Assembly: GCF_002967765.1 (NCBI RefSeq)
Contig: NZ_PUHY01000015.1
Coordinates: 1 to 64,000 of the forward strand
Origin: Blastopirellula marina
GTDB lineage: Bacteria; Planctomycetota; Planctomycetia; Pirellulales; Pirellulaceae
Reading direction: 5' to 3'
Length of the DNA: 64,000 nt
Below the pieces are notes generated by a model. The model ran no database searches, had not been told where the DNA came from, and was given only the letters and a program-made list of their open reading frames with translations. Shown here in pieces: positions 16,107-26,083 of this stretch (within the stretch, counting starts at the first letter, position 1; the number at the start of each line of letters is the position of its first letter). The position numbers were made by a program, and so were the translations under genes.

Positions 16107-18920
16107 TTAAGCCCACTCAACATCCAGCGGATACCACTGTCCTGGGGCGAGCTGGAAATGGATGCGATCCTTATCGACTTCGCAGCGGCTGATCCGCTTG
16201 CCATTGAAGTCGCAGAGGTGTGCTTCCTTCACGCGGTGTAGACAACGGATAGAACCCTTGGCTGGGCGGCCTTCAGTTTCCAGGATTTTGGTCGTAAAAC
16301 CGGTCACTTCACCGTTGTCGTTCGTACGGGATGCGAGCGAAGTAAACATGACATTCTTGGCATCGACATGAAACAGCCACGACGATTTGCCAGCTGCTGG
16401 CATCGGGGCCATCTCGAAGGTTGGCTGCGGCTGATAGAGAAAGTCACGGGCAGCCGGCAATGAATAGGGAAGATCGAGGCCAATACCCAGGCGGAACTTC
16501 CGCTGCGATTCGCCGTGAGGAATCAAAATCGAATCGAGCATGTGGCCATGGTTCCGCAGGTGATAAGGTATGCCGCCCGTTAATAAGGTCGCTTTCCCGT
16601 GCGAGGATTCGATCTCAACGTAATTCGAAGCTTCGATTCGTCGGCCTGAGCAGCGCGTTCGCACCCACTGTACGTCATGATAGGTAAGAGCTGACTCGTC
16701 ACCCCAGGCGAGGCGACAGCAGTAATGCGAATCCCAAGGCAAGGATTTTGGATCGACTTTGGGTTGAATTTCGATGTCAATCTCTAGCACCCGCGAGTCG
16801 CGCCACAAGCGATAGACCTGCTTAAAGTTGGCCATTACTTCGTTGTCTTCGCCGACCAAAGTCCCGGAAGTGCGAATCTCACCCATGGCAGCAGTGCTCG
16901 TATTGGGATCGATTTGCGTGACAACCATGCGGCTGTAAATCGCGCTCGCGTCGGGCCCGAGGTGATGTTCCCCGGCCGCTGGCTTCTTGCCAGGCATCCG
17001 CAACGAAAGCTGTTGAGAGAGACGGTTGCCTCGTGTGCGGTAATCGTAAACCGACTTGATTCCACCGGTCTCTGGATGAATGTGAACTTCCATGAACTCG
17101 TTACGCAGTACATTGCCGTCAAGCAACGTCTTCTGCCGAGTGGAGCCACTTTGTGGTGAGCCAGCGATCCAAGCGTAGCCAGTCCCAGGGACTTCGATGG
17201 CTGCCAGTTTCCGTGAACTGTCATGGGCTGCGACAATCAGAGGCTTATCACCGGCTGGAAGATCTTTGAGTTCTGGAAGGGTGAGACCGCGATTTCGCAC
17301 GGAGTTTAACGTGTTAAAGGAAAGGTAGGCTCGCTCTGGCGATTGATCACTTCGAGGTAAGGCCTTCACAACTTCGTGCTGCGTGGCGAGCACCATTTTC
17401 TCGTCAGCTTCCGTATGGTCTTGTCCAGGATTCGCCGGATCTTGGATTGATCGAGAAGCGTTGGCTTCCGTACCCGGATTGGCCTGACCAGAGATCAGTT
17501 CCGCCAGCGAATGTAATTTGCTGGCAACTTCGACTTGGGCGTTATGATGTTCCCGCGCGACGTGTTGCGAAACAGGGCCTTCCTGACGACGAACGATCGA
17601 TTGCTTCAGCCACGGTGTCCGATAGTCTTCTGGCTTGAAATTGCCATGATAGGTCGCGGTGTCCGTTTCCTCGAAATAATGCTCGACCGTGACGAACTCG
17701 CCCAGGCAATTGCCGTAGCGAGCGATCGTCTTCAGGTCTTCGTACCATGGTGAGGTGATCTGCGGCCAGTGAGCAAAGGCGAGCGTTGCGACGTGCTCGC
17801 CATCCATCGCCTCGCCCAGTTTGGAAAAGAGAGAGAGAAAAGTCTCTGGCTTGGTTGCATCGAGCGGGAACTTCGCCAGCGTGTCAATCGTCGATCCGTC
17901 GACGCCCTCCCAGCGGGCCTTTCCTTGATTGCTGACCGGCAAGCGGCCTTCGTCGAGTGTTGCGTGAATGGCACCAAGGTAGCCAAGCCCGCGTAAAACT
18001 TGCGGAAGGAAAGCGGTCATACCGAAACGACGGCGGCCGAAAACGCGTGGCGCGACGCCAAAGGCGGCTTCGTATGCGGCATGTCCATCATGGAAGTTTT
18101 GTAGTAATGCTTCGGGGTCGAGGAGGTTGAGCGGCCCCTCGACCAGTTCGCCCCCGACAAGTCCCAAGGTCTTCGCTTCTCGTTTTTCGACGATGGCCTG
18201 CGCGAGCAAAGGGTGCTCGCTGGCAATCTTTTGGGCGAGCGTGCCCGAGACCCACAGATTGGTCGGAATCTGGGATTGGACTTCTGCTAGCAGTTCATCG
18301 CCTAACGTCGTCTCAGCCACCAGTGTGAAATCGAGCAGGCTGGCATCGACGGAATAGTACTGATTCCGCTCTTCCATCAACACGTCGAAGCAAGCTTGTA
18401 ACGCGGCTTGAGCCTCTTCTTGGTTGCCTGCCATAGCGGCCTGAGCTGCCTCGACCGTTTTGTTTTCGAAGTAGATTTCGTCCAAGCTACTCGAGTAACG
18501 CATCTGCCGGGTCAGTAGCTCGACTTGTAGATAGCAGTAACCTAATGCGTAGAAATCGGCTGCCATCTCCGTTGCGACCGGATTAACGTCCGAGACGGCT
18601 GCTAGCAGCTTTGTGGTAATCTCGACGCGATCAGTCAGGTTTTTAACCAGCGTCGCGCCTGCTTCCTTCGCCCGCTGAGTAAATCCAGCCGGGAGCTCTG
18701 ATTTGCAAATCGAGGGGATCAGTAATGCTAGTCCCTCCAGATTTTCGGGGGGTGTGTCAACGCGGTGCCATTGCGGCTTCTTACCAGCGGCGGCCAAAAA
18801 GGCGGGATGCCACATGGCCGTCCAGTTAGCAAGCAGGCTTTGGGCCTCATCCCCGGTATGGTACGTGGGGAAATCTTCAAAGCTATGGCAGGGAAGCAGA
18901 ATCGCGATTTCCTGAATCAT
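16107..18920 (-). CDS. Large glycoside hydrolase family 38-like (alpha-mannosidase-related) protein
   Basis: This is a 937-aa cytoplasmic protein without a signal peptide. The N-terminus (EIAILLPCHSFEDFPTYHTGDEAQSLL) looks like a planctomycete family I remember as GH38-related. The central part (GHAAYEAAFGVAPRVFGRRRFGMTAFLPQVLRGLGY) matches the GH38/57 barrel region in which an imaginary substrate-path Asp/Glu set follows, and the last 400 residues are beta-sandwich-like (VYDYRTRGNRLSQQLSLR; VMANFKQVYRLWRDSRVLEIDIEIQP). The usual GH38 H-x-D-x-x-W start motif is not present, so activity on alpha-mannosides is uncertain. It is a monocistronic minus-strand gene, divergent from pilM. Confidence 0.75.
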   Translation of the reverse strand: MIQEIAILLPCHSFEDFPTYHTGDEAQSLLANWTAMWHPAFLAAAGKKPQWHRVDTPPENLEGLALLIPSICKSELPAGFTQRAKEAGATLVKNLTDRVEITTKLLAAVSDVNPVATEMAADFYALGYCYLQVELLTRQMRYSSSLDEIYFENKTVEAAQAAMAGNQEEAQAALQACFDVLMEERNQYYSVDASLLDFTLVAETTLGDELLAEVQSQIPTNLWVSGTLAQKIASEHPLLAQAIVEKREAKTLGLVGGELVEGPLNLLDPEALLQNFHDGHAAYEAAFGVAPRVFGRRRFGMTAFLPQVLRGLGYLGAIHATLDEGRLPVSNQGKARWEGVDGSTIDTLAKFPLDATKPETFLSLFSKLGEAMDGEHVATLAFAHWPQITSPWYEDLKTIARYGNCLGEFVTVEHYFEETDTATYHGNFKPEDYRTPWLKQSIVRRQEGPVSQHVAREHHNAQVEVASKLHSLAELISGQANPGTEANASRSIQDPANPGQDHTEADEKMVLATQHEVVKALPRSDQSPERAYLSFNTLNSVRNRGLTLPELKDLPAGDKPLIVAAHDSSRKLAAIEVPGTGYAWIAGSPQSGSTRQKTLLDGNVLRNEFMEVHIHPETGGIKSVYDYRTRGNRLSQQLSLRMPGKKPAAGEHHLGPDASAIYSRMVVTQIDPNTSTAAMGEIRTSGTLVGEDNEVMANFKQVYRLWRDSRVLEIDIEIQPKVDPKSLPWDSHYCCRLAWGDESALTYHDVQWVRTRCSGRRIEASNYVEIESSHGKATLLTGGIPYHLRNHGHMLDSILIPHGESQRKFRLGIGLDLPYSLPAARDFLYQPQPTFEMAPMPAAGKSSWLFHVDAKNVMFTSLASRTNDNGEVTGFTTKILETEGRPAKGSIRCLHRVKEAHLCDFNGKRISRCEVDKDRIHFQLAPGQWYPLDVEWA

Positions 18921-19402
18921 CGTCCGGAAAGCCTGGGAAAGATGGGGAGGGAAATGAACGCAAGTAATTACTAATTAAAAGGTTATAGGGTATACTAGAG
19001 AAGCGTTCGAGGACCAGTGTCGACCTCAATAAATGTGCGACACATGCGGAAAAACCCCAGCCGAGGGGTGCGTAGCCAAAGTGATCGTGTCTGAAACGTT
19101 CCGTGAAACTCCGGAAAGACCGGTTCTATCTTGTTGCGAGATACTGGTTTACATAAAACGCTGGAAATTGCATTTTCGTTGACATTCCGGAGAAGTTCGC
19201 ACTAGAATGAAATCGTTGCCCAAAAGGTAAAGGAATACGTAATACCTTCTGGGCGATACACCCTTCTCCTAAATTTGCTTGTCTTAACCTGCGATCTGCG
19301 GAGCGTACCTTTTACTAGGTGCCGAATTCGGGATTGAGTCCTGTCTACGGTCGAATAAAGTGGTGCGAGACGAATCGCGTACGATCGCTGTGAGGAACAG
19401 AG
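18921..19402. other. Divergent intergenic region upstream of the pilM cluster, 482 bp
   Basis: It contains a good promoter at 19179-19208 and leaves a leader of about 190 nt before pilM. A TATACT box at 18991-18996 has no clear -35 partner. A short ACCCC/GGGGT hairpin lies around 19054-19069. No protein gene is convincing here. Confidence 0.5.
19179..19208 (+). promoter_or_regulatory. Sigma70-type promoter of the pilM cluster
   Basis: TTGACA at 19179-19184 (perfect -35) and TAGAAT at 19203-19208 are spaced by 18 bp. The predicted start near 19215 leaves a leader of roughly 190 nt before the pilM ATG. Confidence 0.65.
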
Positions 19403-21751
19403 ATGGCTGTTGGTAAAGCCGTGTGGGGCATCGACATTGGTCAAAGCGCTGTCAAAGCCTTGAAATGTCGGATGCACGAAGACGGATTCTGGATGGTTGC
19501 CGAGGCGTTCGATTACATCGAATACCCAAGTCCTTTAAACCAAGCCGGTGCTGGTTCTGAAGGTCTGGTGAAGGATGCGCTGCGGGAATTTCTCTCTCGT
19601 AATGACATTCGAAATGATACCGTCAGTATTTCCGTTCCTGGTCAGGCTGGTTTAGCTCGTTTCTTCAAGGCCCCGCCGGTTGAAGCGAAGCGAATCGCCG
19701 ACATTGTGAAATACGAAGCGAAACAACAAATCCCGTTCCCGTTGGAAGACGTGATCTGGGATTACCAGCCGATGCCAGGTTCGCACGAAGAAGAAGGCAT
19801 CTCGCTGGAGACCGAAATCGGTATCTTCGCAATGAAGCGGGATCAGATCTTCCGCTCGCTGCAGCCGTATCTCGATACCGGCATCGATGTTGACTTCGTC
19901 CAGCTATCGCCGATCTGTCTGTACAACTTCGTTTCCAACGATCAGCTGACGATCAACCCGCTTAAGGAAGAGTACGATCCCGCCAACCAGCCGGAATCGT
20001 ACGTGATTGTCTCGATGGGTACCGAGACGACCGACTTGGTAATTACGAACGGATTCCGCGTCTGGCAGCGTAGTTTGCCGATCGGCGGTAACCACTTTAC
20101 CAAGCAGCTAACCAAAGAATTGAAGCTGACCTTCGCCAAGGCAGAGCACCTCAAACGACACGCCTCGGAAGCGGAAAACGCGAAGCTCGTATTCCAGGCG
20201 ATGCGTCCTGTGTTCAACGACCTGGTAACCGAAATCCAACGTTCGATCGGTTTCTTCCAGACTTTGGATCGTAAGGCCAAGATTTCCCGAATCATTCCGA
20301 TCGGTAACGGTATGAAACTGCCAGGTTTGATCCCTTATCTGGGTAAAAACCTCGGCTACGACGTGGTTGAACTCGACGGCTACCAGAAGTTGACCGGAAC
20401 CGAAGTGACCTCGTCGCCGACCTTCCGCGAGAATATGCTGTCGTTCGCAACCTGTTACGGGCTATGTCTGCAGGGACTACAAAAGTCGGCTCTGCGAACC
20501 AACCTGTTGCCGCAAGAGATTCTTGTTGATCGTCTGGTGCGACAAAAGAAGCCATGGGCTGTGGCGGCTGTCGCAGCCTTGTTGGCCGCCTGTGCCCTTA
20601 ACTTTGGCTTCCATTGGCGTGCCTACAACGCCGCTCACAATCCCGAATTTGACAAGGGATTGAGTGCCATCAGTACCGTTTCGACAAAGAGCTCAAGCTT
20701 TACCTCGGCGGATACCTCGGCGCTCTCGGAAAAAGAAAATCTCGAGATGATTGGCCGCTATGTGGTCGGCAACGAAGAGAATCGCCGTCTATGGCCTGAG
20801 CTAATGAAGGCCATTACTACGGCGCTTCCCGTTGATCCGGACGTTCCGCCTGGTCAGGTTTCTAAGAAACCGATGGACCAGCGTCCTGACTTAGAAATCT
20901 TCACGATCGAATCACAGTACTATCCCGATCTTTCTCTGTGGTACACCGATGCGGTGAAGCAGAAGTACGCGGCCACACTCGAAAATCGTAAGGCGATTGA
21001 ACGCCGTGAAAGCGAAGGAGAAGAAGCTTCTCCACCGATCGACGAGAAGATCGCGGCTGAGGAAGCCGAAGAGGCGAAGACTGCCGAAGCTGCAGATCCA
21101 TCCGAGGTTGCCGAAGGTGGTGAGCCTGCGGTGGATCCAGCTGACGCACAACTGACTGCCGCAGAAGCCGAAGCGAACGTTGAATTGGATGAGTCAGAAG
21201 TCGACCCGGAAGATGAACTCGCAGGCCCCACTGCTGAAGAAAGTGGCTGGATCATCGAGTTGACGGGACGTCACTTCCACAACAGTAAGAGTGCCCGTGA
21301 TAACGCTGGTGCCCAATATGTGCGTAACACATTGATCGACCAGCTCGATCGCGGTTTTGTCGAATTGATCAACGACAATAATGAGCCAGAGCTCGTCTCG
21401 ATGAAGGAATTGGGGATTTCCCACCCGATCATCGCCGTCGACAAGGTGCCACAGGAGATTCAATTCCCGAATCCCGACTATGAACCACCGGCAGGTGGCC
21501 TCAGCGGCGAAGGAGGGTACGACATGTATTCTGGCGGAGGCGCTGGAATGCGAAACCCAATGGGAACTGACGACGAGCCTCCGGTTCCGGCAACGATTCC
21601 CCTGAAGATGTACGTGTTCAAGGTTCAGTTTTGCTGGCGAGAGACACCTCTCTCGAAACGAGAAGAGGCACGACTAGCTGCAGAACAAGCTGCCGCCGAA
21701 GAAGCGGAAGCCAATGCTCCTCTCACCGAAGACGCGGAAACGGAGAACTAA
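19403..21751 (+). CDS. pilM: PilM-like ATPase fused to a PilN-like membrane/periplasmic region
   Basis: Residues 1-370 are PilM: VWGIDIGQSAVKALKCR (actin-like ATP site), IADIVKYEAKQQIPFPLEDVIWDYQ, and IGNGMKLPGLIPYLGKNLGYDV. PilM normally is about 350 aa and binds the cytosolic tail of separate PilN. Here it continues through a membrane helix (about residues 383-402, AVAAVAALLAACALNFGFHW) into about 380 periplasmic residues, including WPELMKAITTALP as in PilN-type proteins, an acidic Glu/Ala-rich linker (residues 540-600) and a short Gly-rich stretch (GGLSGEGGYDMYSGGG). So PilM and PilN functions appear fused. It is first in an operon with the genes at 21755 and 23545; the gap to the next ATG is 3 bp. 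Confidence 0.88.
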   Translation: MAVGKAVWGIDIGQSAVKALKCRMHEDGFWMVAEAFDYIEYPSPLNQAGAGSEGLVKDALREFLSRNDIRNDTVSISVPGQAGLARFFKAPPVEAKRIADIVKYEAKQQIPFPLEDVIWDYQPMPGSHEEEGISLETEIGIFAMKRDQIFRSLQPYLDTGIDVDFVQLSPICLYNFVSNDQLTINPLKEEYDPANQPESYVIVSMGTETTDLVITNGFRVWQRSLPIGGNHFTKQLTKELKLTFAKAEHLKRHASEAENAKLVFQAMRPVFNDLVTEIQRSIGFFQTLDRKAKISRIIPIGNGMKLPGLIPYLGKNLGYDVVELDGYQKLTGTEVTSSPTFRENMLSFATCYGLCLQGLQKSALRTNLLPQEILVDRLVRQKKPWAVAAVAALLAACALNFGFHWRAYNAAHNPEFDKGLSAISTVSTKSSSFTSADTSALSEKENLEMIGRYVVGNEENRRLWPELMKAITTALPVDPDVPPGQVSKKPMDQRPDLEIFTIESQYYPDLSLWYTDAVKQKYAATLENRKAIERRESEGEEASPPIDEKIAAEEAEEAKTAEAADPSEVAEGGEPAVDPADAQLTAAEAEANVELDESEVDPEDELAGPTAEESGWIIELTGRHFHNSKSARDNAGAQYVRNTLIDQLDRGFVELINDNNEPELVSMKELGISHPIIAVDKVPQEIQFPNPDYEPPAGGLSGEGGYDMYSGGGAGMRNPMGTDDEPPVPATIPLKMYVFKVQFCWRETPLSKREEARLAAEQAAAEEAEANAPLTEDAETEN

Positions 21752-21754
21752 CCC

Positions 21755-23482
21755 ATGGATCAGTTAAGGCCCATTATTGCTGGACTGAAGAAGTACTACT
21801 TCTGGGTTTGCACTGGCATCATCCTGCTGGTTGCGATCGGGGGTTGGTACATGTCGGTTGTTGGGATCGACGAAATCACCGAAGCGAAAGAAAATGAGAT
21901 CAAGACTGGTCTGAATAACGCGACCACGATTGCTAACACGCAGAATCATCCCAACGCTCAGTACGAAACTGGGATGGGCAAATGGTTGACGAAGTATCGC
22001 GAAGATATTGAGCAAGCCTGGAAAGCAAAGTGGGATGCCCAACGCAAACTGTTGAAGTGGCCCACCGAGCTGAACGTTGGCGGAAAGAACTTCGAAGACG
22101 AGATCAACGGGATCCTTTTGGATCCGGCCACGGGTGGACGACGTCCGATCGAAGCCTTGAACGATGAAGAAATGAAAGAGTTACGCGTTCAATCTCGTGA
22201 ACTCTATCGTGACTACATTAAAGAAGAACTGCCCAAGTTGGCCGAGATTATCGGCGCCCATTGGACGCCCAGCGCGAACGGTGGTTACGGGGGCGGGGGC
22301 GGCTACGGTGGTGGTGGCTACGGTGGCGGCGGTGATTCATTCGGCATCGGAGGCGACAGCTTCGGTGGTGCTGAGAATTTCGGGATTTCCGGTGCAGGTG
22401 GTGGCGGCGAGTACGGCGGTCCAATGGGTGGTGCTTCGAACGATCCGAACGCTGCCCCTAAGAAGCCCGCGCTCGTTCGCTGGAGTTCAGCTAATCAGGG
22501 TGCCATTCAAGCCAAGAGTTTTGAATGGTCCGGTCAGGCTAATAACACGCCGACCACCAAGGAAGTTCTTTACGCTCAGGAAAATCTCTGGGTTTTGGAA
22601 AACCTGATGAAGATCATCGCCAAGACGAACGGCGAAATCTCCAGTCCTCACCAGGCCACGATTAAACAGATCGTTTCGATTGAATTCGGACGAGATGTGA
22701 TGCCCATTCGTTCCCGCGTTACCGTTCCTCGCTTGGCGACCGGAATGGGCGAAGGTGGCGAATACGGCATGGGTGGTGAGAGCGGCTACATGGACGATCC
22801 CATGATGATGGGTGGTGAAGGTGGCTACGGCATGGACGACCCGTCGATGATGGGTGAAGGTGGTTACGGAATGGATGGGGGTATGGGCGAAGGTGGTACC
22901 GTTCAGCTCAGCCCCGGTGAGTACCGCTATGTCGACAAAGACTACAAAAAGCTTTCCATCGAGGAACTTCAATCGGCGACTACGGCACCAACCTCGGAAA
23001 ACTACTACCTGACCGTGGCGAAACGCTTGCCGGTCCGAATGAAAGTAGTGATGGACCAGCGTGAGATCGACAAGTTGTTGGTCGAGTGCGGTAATGCGGA
23101 CCTCATGGTCGAAGTTCGCCAAGTCCGCGTGAACGCGACCGACACCAACGCCGGCGGTTATGGCGGTGGAGGTGGCTACGGTGGCGGTGGCGGCGAATAC
23201 GGCGCCATGGATGCTGGCGGGGGCGGTTACGAAGATGAATTTGGCGGCGGCATGGCTGGCGGTGGTTACGGTGGCGGCTACGGCGGCGAAGGTGGACCAG
23301 GCGGCCAGAACAGTCAGCAGAACGAAAAGATCTTTGATGTTCCTGTCGAAATCTACGGGATCATCTACATCTATAACCCAGTCAACAAGGCATTGTTGTG
23401 GCCGGATGGAAGCCAACCGGTCGACGAGGAAGAGCCGGCGACCGAATCGGCCAGCTTGATGCCACCAGCGGATCGGCGATAG
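21755..23482 (+). CDS. Gly-rich inner-membrane protein, PilO-like position and C-terminus
   Basis: This 575-aa protein has one N-terminal membrane helix (residues 11-32, YYFWVCTGIILLVAIGGWYM), then a helical stretch, then a periplasmic part broken by three Gly/Tyr-rich tracts at about 170-240, 330-390 and 468-520 (for example GYGGGGGYGGGGYGGGG). Between them are ordered blocks (SFEWSGQANNTPTTKEVLYA; YLTVAKRLPVRMKVVMDQREIDKLLVEC; FDVPVEIYGIIYIYNP). The last blocks resemble the PilO/GspM ferredoxin-like fold, and its place after a PilM-N fusion fits PilO. That is inference from order and pattern. It lies 3 bp after pilM, so is co-transcribed. Confidence 0.75.
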   Translation: MDQLRPIIAGLKKYYFWVCTGIILLVAIGGWYMSVVGIDEITEAKENEIKTGLNNATTIANTQNHPNAQYETGMGKWLTKYREDIEQAWKAKWDAQRKLLKWPTELNVGGKNFEDEINGILLDPATGGRRPIEALNDEEMKELRVQSRELYRDYIKEELPKLAEIIGAHWTPSANGGYGGGGGYGGGGYGGGGDSFGIGGDSFGGAENFGISGAGGGGEYGGPMGGASNDPNAAPKKPALVRWSSANQGAIQAKSFEWSGQANNTPTTKEVLYAQENLWVLENLMKIIAKTNGEISSPHQATIKQIVSIEFGRDVMPIRSRVTVPRLATGMGEGGEYGMGGESGYMDDPMMMGGEGGYGMDDPSMMGEGGYGMDGGMGEGGTVQLSPGEYRYVDKDYKKLSIEELQSATTAPTSENYYLTVAKRLPVRMKVVMDQREIDKLLVECGNADLMVEVRQVRVNATDTNAGGYGGGGGYGGGGGEYGAMDAGGGGYEDEFGGGMAGGGYGGGYGGEGGPGGQNSQQNEKIFDVPVEIYGIIYIYNPVNKALLWPDGSQPVDEEEPATESASLMPPADRR

Positions 23483-23544
23483 TCGCAGCAAATCCCTCAT
23501 CATTCAACGCAAAGGCGTTTAACGGAAAATAAGGACAATCCACG

Positions 23545-25836
23545 ATGAAAAAGCTGGATCTACAAGACCGCGGAATCAAAACAAAATTGATTCTGCACGT
23601 CGAGAAGCTGGTTTTCGGATTAGCGATCGTCCTGGTTGCGGTATTCATCTACTTTGGTACCCAACAGGACACAATCCAAACCGAGCCGCAACAGCTTGAA
23701 CAAGCCGCTAAGCGTGCGGACGAAAACATCAAGGTTTCGACTTGGGAAAAGGTAGAAGGGGAACGCTGGAAAGCTCCTGAATACCAAACGGCTGCGGCCC
23801 GCGCAAGCAAGCCGATTCCGCTGAATCCTTATGAAACCCCTTCCAGCTTGAAGGTGCGACACAAGGAAAGCGTCGAAAAACGTTCCGACCCAGCCTTGCT
23901 GACGGTCACCAATATCCAGTTGAAGCCAGGCTTCGCACCGATCGCGATGATGAGCAATCAACGTATGGGTGGTACCGGCTATGGTGGCGGTGGTTATGAA
24001 TCGGAAGCAATGCCAACCGGCGGCGGTTACCCAGGTGGCGGCGGCGGTGGTTATCCGATGGGCTACGGTGGCGGCGGTTACGACATGTACGGTGGTGAAA
24101 TGGGAATGGGGCCCGATCCAGATGCTCCTCCCGTTCTCACACCAGAACAGCAGAAAGAGCTGGGCCCAGCGAAAGCGGGTGCTGGCAGCAAGATTGAAGG
24201 CAAGTACTTCATCTCGGTCATGGCCCTGGTGCCGTTGAAGAAGCAGTTGGATCTTTACAACGCCTCTTTCAAGGATCGAGCGAACTACATCGAAGCTCGT
24301 GACTATCCACGCTACGTTTACTTTGCCGTTGAACGTCGTGAACAAGCGGTCGATGGACAGTGGAGCGAATGGACCAAACCGGTCAACGTGAACGCCGAAC
24401 GGCTCATGGCTCAAACTCGCTGGGCATTCCGTCCGGATGAAGTGATTCCGCCGGAATACATGGATCCGGTTCTGACCTTCCCGATTCCTCCAATCCTGCT
24501 CTTTGACCCCTCGGAATGGGCTCGCCACTCCGAAATTCCCAAGTACGAACCAAAGAGCATGTACGGCGGTCCAGAAGAGGACATGGTGGGTGAAGAGTTT
24601 GACCCGCTCATGGGACAGGAAATCAGCGATAACCCCGGCGAGATTCCATTCTCTGGCGGTAACATGATGGGCGGTGATTACGGTGGAGGCTATGGTACCG
24701 GCGGATATGGTGGCCCAGGTGGCTACGGTACCGGCGGGTACGGCGGCCCAGGTGGTTACCAAGGTCAGATGATCAACGGCCGTATGGTGATCACACCTCC
24801 AGAAGGAATGATCCAAAAGCCCAGTGGCACCGGTGGAGCCGGTGGTTATGAAGGCGGCGGCGCTTCCTACCCAGGTGGTGGCGGCGGTGGTTATGAAGGG
24901 GGCGGATATACCGGTGGCAACTCGATGTTCGACGCCGAGAATAAGATGTTCCGCTTCTTTGATACTACGGTCCAGCCGAATAAGACCTACCAGTATCGTA
25001 TTCAGTTGTGGCTGGAAGATCCTAACATGCCAGAACAAATCCAACAGATTCCGCCAGCGCGGGCTTTGGAAAGTGGCGTGATCGCTCGTGTTCAACCAGA
25101 ACGTGACAAGATCTCGAAGGCCATGAACCAGAACCGTGGTGGTGCTGGTGGTTACGAAGGCGGCATGATGAACAGCACCAACCAGCGTCCTGTTCACGAA
25201 TTCTGGCGAAAGACAGAATTCAGCGAGCCGAGCCCGGCTTGTCGCGTGCCGTCGAGTGCGGACGTTCTGACCGGCAGCATCGACTCTGGCCGAACGGTCA
25301 CGCACCGAGATGATCGCAACAAGGTCCTGCGTAACGCTGATCCTTCGGCGAAAATCTTGGCGATGAAGTGGGATCCGAAAGAGGATGTCAAAGCCATGGT
25401 GACGAAGGAAATCAAGAGCGTCTCGCGTGGTTCTGCAGTTGAGTACAAGGGAGACTTGTGGGTCCTCGACCCGGCAACTTATCAGTTTAAGAAGCCATGG
25501 CCGGTGGATACCGAAGAGAAGAACCCTGAGTACGTTTTAAAAACGGGCTACACGGTTCTCGATATTCGTGGTGGACAAGACACCGCCGGACGGTTTACCG
25601 ACGAGAAAAACGAGAAACTGAAAATCCCGGGCGAGATTCTCGTGATGGATGACTCGGGACACATTCACATCAAGTCAGAACTGGACGAGGAGAAGAAGTT
25701 CGCCAAGTTCAATTTCGAGAAGCCTGAGGTGAAGCGTAAGAGCAGCAATGAAATGAATGAATACGACATGGGTGGTTCCTACGAAGATTACGGTGGTGGC
25801 GGCGGACGTCGCGGCCGTGGTCGAGGTGGCCCGTAA
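23545..25836 (+). CDS. Gly-rich inner-membrane protein of the pilus/secretion cluster
   Basis: This 763-aa protein begins MKKLDLQDRGIKTKLILHVEK, followed by a membrane helix (residues about 30-46, VFGLAIVLVAVFIYFG). The rest should be periplasmic: ordered blocks (GSKIEGKYFISVMALVPLKKQLDLY; NKTYQYRIQLWLEDPNMPEQ, fibronectin-like) alternate with Gly/Tyr/Met-rich tracts near residues 130-185, 372-415 and 430-470. The tail is GGGGGRRGRGRGGP. It sits where PilP or a GspC-like linker to the secretin would be expected, but I see no direct PilP motif. It is third and last in the operon, followed by a terminator at 25871. Confidence 0.75.
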   Translation: MKKLDLQDRGIKTKLILHVEKLVFGLAIVLVAVFIYFGTQQDTIQTEPQQLEQAAKRADENIKVSTWEKVEGERWKAPEYQTAAARASKPIPLNPYETPSSLKVRHKESVEKRSDPALLTVTNIQLKPGFAPIAMMSNQRMGGTGYGGGGYESEAMPTGGGYPGGGGGGYPMGYGGGGYDMYGGEMGMGPDPDAPPVLTPEQQKELGPAKAGAGSKIEGKYFISVMALVPLKKQLDLYNASFKDRANYIEARDYPRYVYFAVERREQAVDGQWSEWTKPVNVNAERLMAQTRWAFRPDEVIPPEYMDPVLTFPIPPILLFDPSEWARHSEIPKYEPKSMYGGPEEDMVGEEFDPLMGQEISDNPGEIPFSGGNMMGGDYGGGYGTGGYGGPGGYGTGGYGGPGGYQGQMINGRMVITPPEGMIQKPSGTGGAGGYEGGGASYPGGGGGGYEGGGYTGGNSMFDAENKMFRFFDTTVQPNKTYQYRIQLWLEDPNMPEQIQQIPPARALESGVIARVQPERDKISKAMNQNRGGAGGYEGGMMNSTNQRPVHEFWRKTEFSEPSPACRVPSSADVLTGSIDSGRTVTHRDDRNKVLRNADPSAKILAMKWDPKEDVKAMVTKEIKSVSRGSAVEYKGDLWVLDPATYQFKKPWPVDTEEKNPEYVLKTGYTVLDIRGGQDTAGRFTDEKNEKLKIPGEILVMDDSGHIHIKSELDEEKKFAKFNFEKPEVKRKSSNEMNEYDMGGSYEDYGGGGGRRGRGRGGP

Positions 25837-25870
25837 GCATCGATTCATCATTTACGCTGTGCCAACACTG

Positions 25871-25905
25871 AAAGACGCTCGCAAAATTGCGGGCGTCTTT
25901 TTTTT
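25871..25905 (+). terminator. Terminator of the pilM operon
   Basis: A GC-rich hairpin (AAAGACGCTCGC with GCGGGCGTCTTT, 25871-25900, one T-G pair) is followed by T residues to 25905, 35 bp past the stop of the Gly-rich gene. Confidence 0.88.
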
Positions 25906-26054
25906 GTGAGGTTCCCCCAAATCTCTATTGAGCCACTACGGCCTTCTCGGTACTTTACCGCCCGGCGATTTTGCGCTCATGCACATGGAATTACGTGCTA
26001 GCAGCGTATCCGGACGGAAATTCAAAAAAACTTGCGCCTGTCGCGAAAGCGGCC

Positions 26055-26083
26055 TTGACCCAATTTTTGCCAACCGGTATTTA
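26055..26083 (+). promoter_or_regulatory. Candidate promoter of the secretin gene
   Basis: TTGACC at 26055-26060 and TATTTA at 26078-26083 are separated by 17 bp. They lie about 140 bp before the chosen ATG and after the upstream terminator, so the secretin probably has its own promoter. Confidence 0.4.

Noticed and set aside
18991-18996. TATACT box as a second promoter upstream of pilM
   Set aside because: No acceptable -35 hexamer at 16-18 bp; the TTGACA-N18-TAGAAT promoter at 19179 is much better.
22487-23503. A 338-aa open frame on the minus strand opposite the Gly-rich gene
   Set aside because: It mirrors GGC/GGT-rich codons of the plus-strand gene (giving runs of Ala, Thr and His) and has no start signal or family resemblance; the plus strand has the membrane helix and operon context.
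23620-25305. A 561-aa minus-strand frame opposite the second Gly-rich gene
   Set aside because: Same effect of a Gly-rich sense strand: stops are rare in the antisense frame. Composition (His/Thr/Ala-rich) is artefactual.
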